From NCBI RefSeq assembly GCF_019669965.1, contig NZ_AP019781.1:1116001-1180000 (forward strand): a stretch of 64,000 bases of DNA, read 5' to 3'. A model generated the notes under the pieces. It saw only the letters and a list, made by a program, of their open reading frames with translations, made no database searches and was not told the origin of the DNA. Source of the DNA: Methanoculleus chikugoensis. GTDB taxonomy: Archaea > Halobacteriota > Methanomicrobia > Methanomicrobiales > Methanoculleaceae. Position numbers and translations under genes: made by a program. Of the stretch, positions 42,896-51,289 are shown one piece after another. How positions within the stretch are numbered: the first letter of the stretch is position 1; each line of letters starts with the position of its first letter.

Positions 42896-43552
42896 ATGAA
42901 CCGCACGACCGCCTGCGAGGTCTACCGCCGTCTTCTTCTACAGTATCCCGTCGTCGACGGCAGGCGCCATTTTCTCGACTTTCATAACCCGTACGAGACG
43001 CTGATCCTCACGATCCTCTCGGCGCAGACGACCGACCGCGCCGTCAACGCCGTTCGGGACGCTCTCTTCTCCCGCTACCCGACGCCGGAGGCGCTCGCCC
43101 GCGCGGAGCCCGGGGAGGTGGAGCCGATCATCAGGACGATCGGGTTTCACCGCACGAAGGCGCGCCATATCGTCGGGGCGGCGAGGAAGATCGTCGCCGA
43201 GTTCGGCGGCGAGGTCCCGCGGACGATGGAGGAGTTGCGGTCCCTCCCCGGTGTCGGGAGGAAGACCGCGAACATCATCCTCTCCCAGGCGTTCGACATC
43301 AACGTCGGCATCGCGGTCGACACCCACGTCCGCCGGGTCTCGAAGAGGCTGGGGTTCACCGAGAGCACGAACCCCGACATCATCGAGCGCGATCTCGTGG
43401 CTCTCTTCCCCGAGGAGGCCTGGGGGGACATCAACTATCTCCTGATCCGCCACGGCCGGGCCGTCTGCACGGCGCAGAACCCGAAGCACGCGGAGTGCGT
43501 CGTCGCGGACCTCTGCCGGTATTACCGGGAACTGGGGGGCGGGGAGGAGTAG
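42896..43552 (+). CDS. nth: Endonuclease III (DNA glycosylase/AP lyase)
   Basis: 218 residues. HhH-GPD core with LPGVGRKTANIIL (catalytic Lys123) and VDTHV (Asp142). The C-terminal cluster loop reads C-TAQNPK-H-AE-C-VVADL-C: Cys191, His198, Cys201, Cys207, so the second of the four cysteines that bind the 4Fe-4S cluster in E. coli Nth is a histidine here. It removes oxidised pyrimidines. The ATG is six bases after the tRNA-Pro 3' end, so the mRNA is probably released by tRNA 3'-end processing and is almost leaderless. Confidence 0.95.
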   Translation: MNRTTACEVYRRLLLQYPVVDGRRHFLDFHNPYETLILTILSAQTTDRAVNAVRDALFSRYPTPEALARAEPGEVEPIIRTIGFHRTKARHIVGAARKIVAEFGGEVPRTMEELRSLPGVGRKTANIILSQAFDINVGIAVDTHVRRVSKRLGFTESTNPDIIERDLVALFPEEAWGDINYLLIRHGRAVCTAQNPKHAECVVADLCRYYRELGGGEE

Positions 43553-44266
43553 GGCGAACTATTCCGGCTCGCGGTTGCGCGGGGCGCAACAGGTTGCAGG
43601 GTCGATCCGTTGCGCTCTGAACTGTTGTTTTCTGGGATTCCTGCAAAGCCCATCTACGGATTTTTCAGCGGCTGGGCTACTTGTAACTGATAGTGCTTCT
43701 GTTTCAGTTCTAGCGAATCTTGCGATTTGAACTCAGTGACGTCTCAAACTCGAACACGAAGCATAACTGTGAGAGATCCCGTGCACTGGACCGTGGGGAT
43801 ATCACCATTGGGGGGAGGGGCTGACGGGGAGGGGGGTGCAGCCCCCCTCCCCTGTCTCCATCCCTTAAGGGGGCATGTAGCCCCCACCCCGCCCGCGCTT
43901 CGCGCTCCTCCCCCGCACCTGACGGTGCTTTAACTCCTGCCGTTCCGGCAGTCGTTCCCCGCCCCGAGGGGCGGGGGCAGCGCGTGGCGATATCGCCGGG
44001 AAAGCCGTGCATGGGCGCAGGCTCCTTATGATGCGTTTTCGAAAATAGAGGGAGTGGCTCTGAGTTGTGATATTATATTAGAACTAACGTGGGAGGCATG
44101 CCCAGTCCGGGCTTCACAGCCGTACCTGAAAAATCCGTAGATGGAATTATGCAACGGCTGAATTTACAGGCTCATGTAAACCAGCCAGACTTCGTCCTGC
44201 GATCGTCAACTATCACAAAGTTCGATTAAAAGAGAGTGCGGGTGGCCGGGCAGCGAACCAGTTTAT
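43553..44266. other. Long non-coding region carrying repeat copy D
   Basis: About 710 bases between converging nth and the phosphate transporter gene. Contents: nth 3' flank, repeat element 43650-44144, then 120 bases including GGCTGAATTTACAGG with no identified feature. No gene. Confidence 0.6.
43650..44144. repeat. Dispersed palindromic element, copy D
   Basis: 495 bp bounded by a perfect 19-bp inverted repeat, CCATCTACGGATTTTTCAG at 43650-43668 and its complement at 44126-44144. The left ~130 bp and the core are homologous to copy A. Core ends are ATATCACCA and TGGCGATAT; stem-loops at 43915-43928 and 43937-43951 are followed by TCGTTC and CCCCGCCCC-GA-GGGGCGGGG. The end repeats differ in sequence from those of copy A while remaining perfectly paired. 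Confidence 0.85.
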
Positions 44267-45451
44267 TCAAAACACCCCGCCGAACACCGCCTGGCCGGCG
44301 AGGAGACAGATCCCGGCCACGACCGCCGCCGCCGGGACGGTCAGGATCCAGGCGATCAGGATCTCGCGGACCACGCCCCATTTGACTGCTGAGTAGCCGC
44401 GTGTCGCGCCGACGCCCATGATCGCCCCGGTCGTCGCGTGTGTCGTCGAGACCGGGACGCCGAAGACGTTCATCAGCGAGAGGACGCCCCCGGCGGAGGT
44501 CGATGCCGCAAACCCCTGGTAAGGCCGGATCCGGGTGATTTTGTTCGCCATCTTGTCGATGACCCGCCATCCCCCAAGGAGCGTCCCGATCGAGATCGCA
44601 AGTGAAGAGGCCAGTATCACCCAGAGCGGGACAGCAAATTCGGAGATCAGCCCGCCGGCAAGAAGCATGGCGGTGATGATGCCCATCGCGTTCTGGGCGT
44701 CGTTGCCGCCGTGACCGACCGCCTGCAGCGACCCCGAGAAGATCTGGAGGTTCCGAAAGAAGCGGGTCAGGCGCCGCGGAGCGTAGTTGCGGAAGGCGTG
44801 GACGACGGCGGTGCCGAATATGAACGCGACGACGAACCCGAGCGTCGGGGAGATGACGATGAAGATGATGATCGCAAGGAGGCCGCTGACCTTCAGGAAT
44901 CCAGTTGCGATGGCTATCGGGATTGCCAGCGTCACCCCGATGAGTCCTCCGACAAGGAGGTTCCACGGCTTGAACTCGCCCTTCAGGTATGCAAACGCTC
45001 CCGTGACGATTGCACCGAGGACGATGCCGGCGAGCCCATAGAAGACGGTCTGCTCGATCATCGAAAGCGATGGCCAGATGATCGCTCCTGTTCCGGCACC
45101 TGCAATGCCGGCACCAAGAAGCCCTCCAATCAAAGCATGGCTACTCGATACTGGGATCCCGAGAAGAGAGGTCGTAAGAACCCAGAGCACCCCGCCGACC
45201 AGGGCCACCAGGATCAGCGTCGGCGTAAGGAATGAGGGGTCGACGATCCCTCTTCCAATGGTTGCCGCAATCGCCGTAGTGAAGAGAAGGGGGCCGAGGA
45301 GGTTGAAGACCCCCGCGAGGAGGACCGCCTGCAGCGGGGTTAAGGCTTTTGTCGCGATGATGGTGGCGATCGAGTTTGCGGCATCGTTCAAGCCGTTTGC
45401 AAAGTTAAAGAGGAGGGCAAGAACGATGCCGAGGATGATGATCGGGTCCAT
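44267..45451 (-). CDS. pit: Inorganic phosphate transporter, PiT family
   Basis: 394-residue membrane protein with about ten hydrophobic segments. Both PiT signatures are present: FNFANGLNDAANS near the N-terminus and AVGHGGNDAQNAMG in the second half, plus VSSSHALIGG and VSTTHATTGA repeats reflecting the internal duplication. It would import phosphate with a cation. It follows the DUF47 gene by five bases; this pairing is common, the DUF47 protein acting as regulator. Confidence 0.95.
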   Translation of the reverse strand: MDPIIILGIVLALLFNFANGLNDAANSIATIIATKALTPLQAVLLAGVFNLLGPLLFTTAIAATIGRGIVDPSFLTPTLILVALVGGVLWVLTTSLLGIPVSSSHALIGGLLGAGIAGAGTGAIIWPSLSMIEQTVFYGLAGIVLGAIVTGAFAYLKGEFKPWNLLVGGLIGVTLAIPIAIATGFLKVSGLLAIIIFIVISPTLGFVVAFIFGTAVVHAFRNYAPRRLTRFFRNLQIFSGSLQAVGHGGNDAQNAMGIITAMLLAGGLISEFAVPLWVILASSLAISIGTLLGGWRVIDKMANKITRIRPYQGFAASTSAGGVLSLMNVFGVPVSTTHATTGAIMGVGATRGYSAVKWGVVREILIAWILTVPAAAVVAGICLLAGQAVFGGVF

Positions 45452-45456
45452 AGCGC

Positions 45457-46086
45457 TCAGGAATGTCTGATGGCTATGTCGCTCAAGACGTTGGCGACGT
45501 CTTCACACTTGTCGGTCGCCATCTCCAGGTTCTCGTAGATGTCCTTGAGTTTGATGATGGTGATCGCATCCTTCGTCTTGAAGATGTCCATGATGGCATG
45601 ACCGAGGACGTTGTCTGCGATGTTCTCCAGGCGGTTCACCTCGATGCACCGCTCTTCGATCAGGCCCGGATCCTTGATCGACCGTATGCTGGTGACGGCC
45701 TTCTCGATCTCGATGACGCTCAACTGGATCAACTTTGCAAGTTCGATCATCGAGTCGTCGGTCTCGGTGATGCCGTAACTGTACATCTGCTGTGCGGTGC
45801 CGTCGATGTAGTCGAGGATATCGTCCAGCGCTGAGGCGAGGCGGGAGATCTCTTCGGGCTCAAGCGGCGTGATGAACGTCCGGTTCAGCTGCTCGTAGAT
45901 CTGGTGCGTGATCTCGTCTCCCCGGTGCTCGATCTGCTTCACCTGGTAGCACTTTTCTTTCACGTTCTCGAAGTTCTCGACGAAATCAACGAGAAGATCG
46001 GCTGCGGAAACGACCGTTCCGGCCATCTCGTCAAAGAGGTCAAAAAAAACCTTATCCTGAGGGACTACCCACTCCTTAATGCCCAC
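45457..46086 (-). CDS. DUF47 (PhoU-like) protein
   Basis: 209 residues, all helical, with FENVKEKCYQVKQIEHRGDEITHQIYEQLNRTFITPLEPEEISRLASALDDILDYIDG, the E/D-x3-D metal-binding pattern of PhoU-like proteins. It probably regulates the PiT transporter encoded immediately downstream. The start is a GTG at 46086, as the conserved N-terminus allows no later ATG. Upstream CGGTATATAGC at about 46117-46127 is a candidate TATA box. Confidence 0.93.
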   Translation of the reverse strand: MGIKEWVVPQDKVFFDLFDEMAGTVVSAADLLVDFVENFENVKEKCYQVKQIEHRGDEITHQIYEQLNRTFITPLEPEEISRLASALDDILDYIDGTAQQMYSYGITETDDSMIELAKLIQLSVIEIEKAVTSIRSIKDPGLIEERCIEVNRLENIADNVLGHAIMDIFKTKDAITIIKLKDIYENLEMATDKCEDVANVLSDIAIRHS

Positions 46087-46269
46087 AATGATCGGTATAA
46101 GTTTCTCCCGCCAGGGGCTATATACCGATCGGTCATGCCGCCCCGGAAGGGCGGCAGGAGACGGCGAAACGGGGAGAGAGGATCTGCAAGGCCGCCTGGT
46201 GAGCGCATCGACCGGTTGTCGAGAGCGGTCTGTCCGGCGTTATGCCGGGCGAGCGGGACGCCCCGCCCC

Positions 46270-46578
46270 TCACTCCGAGATTTTCACGAGGTTGTCGCGG
46301 ATGAACTCGATATCCGCATCCTTTGCCGCGATCTCGAAGAGCATCGTCCCGTAACCGGGGCAGGGCTTCGTAAACGGCATCAGAATCTTCCCCTTCCGGA
46401 TCTGGAGGCCGACGAGCATGGGTTCTTTTAAGAGCATCCGGATCTCCTTGAAGACGAATCCCGGTTCCATCTCGTAATATTCTTTGCTGTGCTTTCGCAC
46501 GTAGTCGTTCACCTGATCGGGTGTCACGTCCTTGAGAAGCACCAGTCCACCCAGGTTGTTTACGCAGCGCGATGCCAT
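46270..46578 (-). CDS. Small conserved methanogen protein (DUF1894-like)
   Basis: 102 residues (MASRCVNNLGGLVLLKDVTPDQVNDYVRKHSKEYYEMEPGFVFKEIRMLLKEPMLVGLQ...ILMPFTKPCPGYGTMLFEI). The VPFTKPC-like block resembles the DUF1894 family of methanogens, but I hold this loosely. Two cysteines, no membrane segment. Function unknown. Confidence 0.7.
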   Translation of the reverse strand: MASRCVNNLGGLVLLKDVTPDQVNDYVRKHSKEYYEMEPGFVFKEIRMLLKEPMLVGLQIRKGKILMPFTKPCPGYGTMLFEIAAKDADIEFIRDNLVKISE

Positions 46579-46723
46579 CTATAAATAATTCGCATTTAGG
46601 CGAATAAACTTTGCGTAACCTCCCGGCCCGCCGCACCAGGGCGTTGCGCCGTGTTGCTCCCGGTATCGGACGTCTTTTTTCCGGCGAGGGAAAGGTTATC
46701 GCATACCGGGCTGATACCCGGGT

Positions 46724-47278
46724 ATGAAGCCGTATGGTATGCCGGCCCGCTCGCTCCGGCCCCGTCTCTTCCTCCTGGTGGCTTTCTCTGCCCTCCTCAT
46801 CATGCCCTGCTCCGTCTCGGGCGCGACGCCCCCGCCGCTTCCGTCTCTCACGCTCTCGCTATCGAACGACACCCTCTTCGGGGACGAAGACCTTGTTATC
46901 TCCGCTGCCTGGAGCCGGGACGCGAGTTTCTACCGTCCTCCGGGAAGCGTCGACGTGCTGATCTACAGCGCCTCTTCCGGATCGCCCGTTGCAGGCTACA
47001 CGATCCTCGAAGACGATCGTGTGGCCGCCGACGATACCACCCGGTATTTCCGCGGGACGGTGCCCTCCTCCGAGTTGCCGGAGGGGAAGCTCCTGCTCGT
47101 CGCCACCGACCCGGTCTCCGGCGCCGAAGCCCGCGCCCCGATCGACGTCATCGAACCGGGTCCGGATTACCCCGGCGTTCAGGCGAAGCGGTATGCCGAG
47201 ACCGCTTTCTTCGCGGTTGCGGCGGTCCTGCTGGCCGTCCTCGTTGCCGGTCTCGGCCTGCTCTTGCGGCGGCCGTGA
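46724..47278 (+). CDS. Secreted, C-terminally anchored protein of unknown function
   Basis: 184 residues. A signal peptide (RLFLLVAFSALLIMPCSVSG, about residues 13-32), a beta-rich domain of about 120 residues, and a C-terminal transmembrane helix (AFFAVAAVLLAVLVAGLGLLL) before a short basic tail. The layout places the domain outside the cell. I do not recognise the family. Codon use resembles its neighbours, so it is probably real. Confidence 0.72.
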   Translation: MKPYGMPARSLRPRLFLLVAFSALLIMPCSVSGATPPPLPSLTLSLSNDTLFGDEDLVISAAWSRDASFYRPPGSVDVLIYSASSGSPVAGYTILEDDRVAADDTTRYFRGTVPSSELPEGKLLLVATDPVSGAEARAPIDVIEPGPDYPGVQAKRYAETAFFAVAAVLLAVLVAGLGLLLRRP

Positions 47279-47347
47279 GGGGGGACGCTCCACCCCGGCG
47301 CCCCCACCGGTTCCCTTAATGTCTGCGGAAAACCAACTGTTCTTTAC

Positions 47348-49987
47348 GTGAACCGCGAACCGGCAGTAAAAAAAGTTCTCTACTGGTGCGACCAGTGCAA
47401 CGTCCCCCTCATCGGGCGCACCTGCTCCTGCAAGACGAGGGTCCGGGAGATCGAGCTCCTGCAGCCGCACGACGTCCGCCCGGCCCTCGCAGCGGATACG
47501 GCCCTCATACGCCGTCTTCTTACCGAACGGTTCGGCGATATCCCCCTGCCCCGCGTCGTGCTCCTGAACAAGACCGGCGGCGCCGACCGGGCGGACCTCG
47601 TGATCGTCCACGGCGACCGGCTCGGCTGGCTCACGTTCGACCCGATCGCGCGGAAGTTCAGCCTCGATATCGCTCCCGAAGCACTCCCGTACATCCTGCC
47701 GTATGCAACGAGAGGCATCGTCGATCTCGAGGCCGAGCCCGCCGTGCGCGCGCATAAGGGCCGCATCGGCGGGAAACGGTTCGCCCTGGCGACGGGGGTG
47801 CCCGACGGGACGGTCATCGTCGCCTACAAGAACCGGTTCGGCACCGGTGTCGTCAAGGACGGGCAGGTCCGGGTGAAGGAACTCGTCTCTGTTGCGCCCC
47901 GCACCCGGCCCGACCCGGGCTGGGACGAGGTGATCGAGAAGAACCGCTACCACTTGAAAAACCTTGAACGCAACGCCGTCCGCACCATCAAAAAGCACAT
48001 GAACGACCGGCCGTGCGTGAACGTCTCGTTCTCCGGCGGCAAGGACAGCACCGCCGTCCTCCATCTCGCGCGGAAGGCAGGGGTGGAGAAGGCGTTCTTC
48101 ATCGACACCGGGCTCGAGCTCCCCGAGACGGTGGAGTTCGCGGCGTCGCAGGACGTCGAGATCATCAAAAAAGGCGGCGACTTCTTCCAGGCGGTCGAGA
48201 AGGCCGGGCCGCCCGGGAAGGACCACCGCTGGTGCTGCAAACTCCTGAAACTGCAGCCCCTGAAGATCTACCTCGCCGGGCTCGGCCCCTGCGTCACCAT
48301 CCAGGGGAACCGCTGGTACGAGTCCTGGAACCGTGCCGACCTCGACGAGACGAGTCAGAACCCGGCAAATCCCCTGCAGTTGAACGTCTCGCCGATCCGG
48401 AACTGGCGGGCGTTTGAGGTCTTCCTCTACCTCTGGTGGCAGGAGGTCCCCATGAACCCGCTCTACGAGAAGGGTCTTGAACGGGTGGGCTGTTACCTCT
48501 GCCCGGCGGTGCTTGAGAGCGAGTACGAGGGGCTCCGGGAGATGCACCCGGACCTGACGGGCCGCTGGGACGAATTCCTTATCCGGTGGGCGGAGAAGAA
48601 TGGGTTGCCGGACGCCTACCACCAATGGGGACTCTGGCGGTGGCGGGCGCTGCCCCCGAAGATGCGCGAGATCTGCCGGGAACGGGGCATCGCCGTGAAC
48701 GAGGACTTCACCCTGAAGGAGGCCCCGGTGAAGAAGGAGGCCCGGGCGGCAGCCATGAAGAGTACGGGTACCCGCGAGCCGGCACCGCCGGCAGAGACCG
48801 AGTCCTTCCCGGACGGGATCCGCAAGGACTTCCCGATCCTCGGCGACATCGTTTATCTCGACAACGCAGCGACGAGTTTCTCGCCGGAGCCGGTGGTGGA
48901 GGCGCTCGTCGAGTTCGAGCACCGCTACCGGGCGAACGTCGGCCGGGGCGTTCACCGCCTGACCCGGATCGCGACGCAGCGCTACTGGCACGCCCACGAG
49001 AAGGTGGCCCGGTTCATCGGCGGGGAGGCGGGGGTGACGGTCTTCACGAAGAACGCCACGGACGCGATCAACGTGGTCGCACAGGGGCTCTCCTGGAAAC
49101 CGGGCGACCGCGTGGCGACCACCATCCTTGAGCACCACTCGAACCTCCTCCCCTGGAGGGCGCTGGCAAAGCAGGGGGTCGCGCTCGACGTGGTCGGGAT
49201 CGACGCCGACTACGCGCTCGACCTTGCCGCGCTCGAAGAGACCCTGGCCGGCGGCGGCGTCCGGCTCGTCGCCGTCACCCACGCCTCGAACGTCCTCGGC
49301 GTGACGACGCCGGTTAACGAGATCGCGGGGCTCTGCCGGGAGCACGGGGCGCTCCTCCTGGTGGACGGAGCACAGTCGCTGCCGCACATGCCGGTGAACG
49401 TCGCGGAACTCGGCTGCGACTTCCTCTGCTTTGCGGGGCACAAGATGTTCGGGCCGATGGGGACCGGGGTTCTCTGGATGCGCGAGGCGCTCATCGAGCC
49501 GCCGGTCCTCGGCGGGGGGATGGTCACGAGCGTGACGGCGGAGGGGCATGTGCCCGCGGAGGGCTACCAGCGCTACGAGGCCGGCACGCCGAACGTCGGC
49601 GGCGGGATCGCGCTCGGCGTCGCCGTGGACTACCTCTCGGGGATCGGGATGGAGAAGATTCACCGGCACGAGGAGCGCCTGACCGCCCGGCTCATCGCGG
49701 GGCTCTCCGGGATCGACGGGGTCACGGTCTATGCCGGCCGGAAGCCGGGTGCCCGGATCGGGGTCGTCTCGTTCACCATCGACGGTGTTCACCCGCAGGA
49801 GGCGGCGCAGATGCTCGACGAGGATGCGGATATCCTGGTGCGGTCGGGGCACCACTGCTGCCAGCCGCTGATGGAGCACCTGAACCTCCCGGAGGGAACG
49901 GTGCGGGCGAGTCTCGCGGCGTTCACGACGGAGCAGGAGATCGATCTCCTGGTTGCGGCCGTCGACGAGATCAGCCGGGGACGGTAG
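47348..49987 (+). CDS. Fusion protein: zinc ribbon + PUA-like + PAPS reductase-like PP-loop domain + SufS-type cysteine desulfurase
   Basis: 879 residues. Domains: C-x2-C...C-x-C ribbon (residues 14-28), PUA-like region (about 40-185), PP-loop domain with VSFSGGKDST (226-235) and cysteines HRWCCKLLK and GCYLCP, then from about 490 a full group II cysteine desulfurase with YLDNAATSFSPEP, the PLP lysine in CFAGHKMFGP (near residue 698) and the catalytic cysteine in RSGHHCCQP (near 836). Desulfurase and PP-loop halves could pass sulfur directly, for example in tRNA thiolation or sulfur assimilation; this is inference. GTG start at 47348, no ribosome binding site. Confidence 0.9.
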   Translation: MNREPAVKKVLYWCDQCNVPLIGRTCSCKTRVREIELLQPHDVRPALAADTALIRRLLTERFGDIPLPRVVLLNKTGGADRADLVIVHGDRLGWLTFDPIARKFSLDIAPEALPYILPYATRGIVDLEAEPAVRAHKGRIGGKRFALATGVPDGTVIVAYKNRFGTGVVKDGQVRVKELVSVAPRTRPDPGWDEVIEKNRYHLKNLERNAVRTIKKHMNDRPCVNVSFSGGKDSTAVLHLARKAGVEKAFFIDTGLELPETVEFAASQDVEIIKKGGDFFQAVEKAGPPGKDHRWCCKLLKLQPLKIYLAGLGPCVTIQGNRWYESWNRADLDETSQNPANPLQLNVSPIRNWRAFEVFLYLWWQEVPMNPLYEKGLERVGCYLCPAVLESEYEGLREMHPDLTGRWDEFLIRWAEKNGLPDAYHQWGLWRWRALPPKMREICRERGIAVNEDFTLKEAPVKKEARAAAMKSTGTREPAPPAETESFPDGIRKDFPILGDIVYLDNAATSFSPEPVVEALVEFEHRYRANVGRGVHRLTRIATQRYWHAHEKVARFIGGEAGVTVFTKNATDAINVVAQGLSWKPGDRVATTILEHHSNLLPWRALAKQGVALDVVGIDADYALDLAALEETLAGGGVRLVAVTHASNVLGVTTPVNEIAGLCREHGALLLVDGAQSLPHMPVNVAELGCDFLCFAGHKMFGPMGTGVLWMREALIEPPVLGGGMVTSVTAEGHVPAEGYQRYEAGTPNVGGGIALGVAVDYLSGIGMEKIHRHEERLTARLIAGLSGIDGVTVYAGRKPGARIGVVSFTIDGVHPQEAAQMLDEDADILVRSGHHCCQPLMEHLNLPEGTVRASLAAFTTEQEIDLLVAAVDEISRGR

Positions 49988-50029
49988 AGCCGTCTCCCTC
50001 CCAAAATTGACACTCTACCTCTTTTAGTC

Positions 50030-50113
50030 CCCCCACCGCCCGCGCTTCGCGCTCCTCCCGCCCCGGGAGGGGGGCGGGCAGTCCGTGGCGATAGCCGGGG
50101 GAAAGCCGTGCAC
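50030..50113. repeat. Dispersed palindromic element, right half only, copy E
   Basis: Contains the right part of the family: CCCCCCACCGCCC, GCGCTTCGCGC, a CCCGCCCC-type hairpin, GGCAGTCCGTGGCGATAGCC and GGAAAGCCGTGCAC. The left half (ATATCGCC end and G-run palindrome) is missing. Confidence 0.75.
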
Positions 50114-50138
50114 AGTTCTTTCCGAAACCCCCCTATGA

Positions 50139-50305
50139 AGTGGACCGTGGGGGTATCGCCATTGGGGGTGGGGCTGACGGGGAGGGGGGTGCAGCCCCCC
50201 TCCCCTGTCTCAACTACATACAAAGACTCTTGTAATCCCCACCCCGGCCGCAAGGGGCGGGGGCAGTCCGTGGCGATAGCCGGTGGGAAGCCGTGCACGG
50301 TCCTT
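50139..50305. repeat. Dispersed palindromic element, copy F
   Basis: Compact full copy: TATCGCCA at the left pairs with TGGCGATA at the right. The central palindrome GGGGAGGGGGG (50179-50189), loop TGCAG, CCCCCCTCCCC (50195-50205) is a perfect 11-bp stem. It lacks the stem-loop pair seen in A and D. It starts 25 bases after half-element E. Confidence 0.8.
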
Positions 50306-50451
50306 CCCGAATCTCATCATGAAGTGAACTAAGGGGATATTACCCGGGGGAACGTCCACAGAACGGGATTTCGACCACCGTCAGGTGCGGGGAGAGCAGG
50401 GTATTAGTGGTCAAACCCTTCGCGGCCTCGTATGAGGAACTGGCACCGGAG

Positions 50452-51195
50452 TTACGAGCCCCCTCGCCCCTCCATCCCCGCAACCCTCTCCGGATGCGTA
50501 TACACCGCCATCTCCGGCGTTCCCGCGGCCCCGACGATACAGAGCCCGGTCTCCTCCGCGACCTCCACGGCAAGCGCGGTCGGGGCCCCGGTGGAGGCGA
50601 GCACCGGAATGTTCGCCGCAAGGCACTTCCTGACCATCTCGGAGGTGACCGCCCCGGTGCCGACGGCGGCCGTCCGGGAGAAGTCGAGGGATTCCCGCAG
50701 CCCCCGGCCGATCACCTCATCAAGGGCGTTGTGCCGGTCGAGGTCTTCTGCGCGGGCGACGATGCGGCCTTCAGTGACAAGCGCAACCGCGTCGAGCGGT
50801 TCGGGGGCGTTGAGGGCGGCGACGGCGGCCTCGATCTCGGGCACGGCAACCACGAGATCGGAGTCGATTGCGGGCAACTTCTGGGTGTCGATGTAGGAGA
50901 CGGCTCCCCCGCACCCGGAGAGGATGGTCTTCTTCACGCTGACCCGCTTGAAGATGTTCTTCGTGATGACGCTGATCCTGTTCTCCTCGATCCTGACCGA
51001 CTCGATCTCGTCAGCGCTCCGGATGATCTCCTCGGTGTAGAGGTAGCCGGTGACGAAATCCTCAAAACCGCCGGGGCTCAAGGCAATGGTCGTCAGGTGC
51101 CGGCCGTTGACGAAGATCGCGACTGGTGTCTCTTCGGCGGCATCCCGGGTGACGCTTCCGCCGCCGATACGGATACAGGCAATTCTCTTGAACAT
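50452..51195 (-). CDS. fdhD: Formate dehydrogenase accessory sulfurtransferase FdhD
   Basis: Transfers sulfur to the molybdenum/tungsten cofactor of formate dehydrogenase. 247 residues with ETPVAIFVNGRHLTTIALSPGGFEDFVTGYLYTEEII, LSGCGGAVSY holding the cysteine loop (one cysteine, CGG, instead of the two-cysteine CxxC of E. coli), TAAVGTGAVTSEMV and LASTGAPTALAVEVAEE. It supports the FdhAB enzyme encoded 1 kb away. Confidence 0.94.
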   Translation of the reverse strand: MFKRIACIRIGGGSVTRDAAEETPVAIFVNGRHLTTIALSPGGFEDFVTGYLYTEEIIRSADEIESVRIEENRISVITKNIFKRVSVKKTILSGCGGAVSYIDTQKLPAIDSDLVVAVPEIEAAVAALNAPEPLDAVALVTEGRIVARAEDLDRHNALDEVIGRGLRESLDFSRTAAVGTGAVTSEMVRKCLAANIPVLASTGAPTALAVEVAEETGLCIVGAAGTPEMAVYTHPERVAGMEGRGGS

Positions 51196-51289
51196 GCTTC
51201 CTCACTTCAGCTCGTTGCACGCTCCCGGGCAGCACCGGGTACCGCCCGGTGTGGGGCGGGTCATGCTATAAGAGATCCGCGGGGATGAA

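Larger units (their letters stand above)
49988..50451. other. Non-coding region with two adjacent repeat copies
   Basis: About 460 bases between converging genes. It holds the half element E (50030-50113) and element F (50139-50305), then 145 bases with no recognised feature. No gene. Confidence 0.6.

Noticed and set aside
43650-44144. Copy D as an insertion sequence
   Set aside because: It has inverted ends, but there is no transposase frame inside any copy and no clear target-site duplication; at most it is a MITE-like element.
46859-49879. Open frame of about 1000 codons on the minus strand
   Set aside because: It is the antisense of the PAPS reductase-desulfurase fusion; GC-rich codon bias keeps it open. 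Its translation is Arg/Val/Asp-rich low complexity without any domain, while the plus strand has complete motifs.
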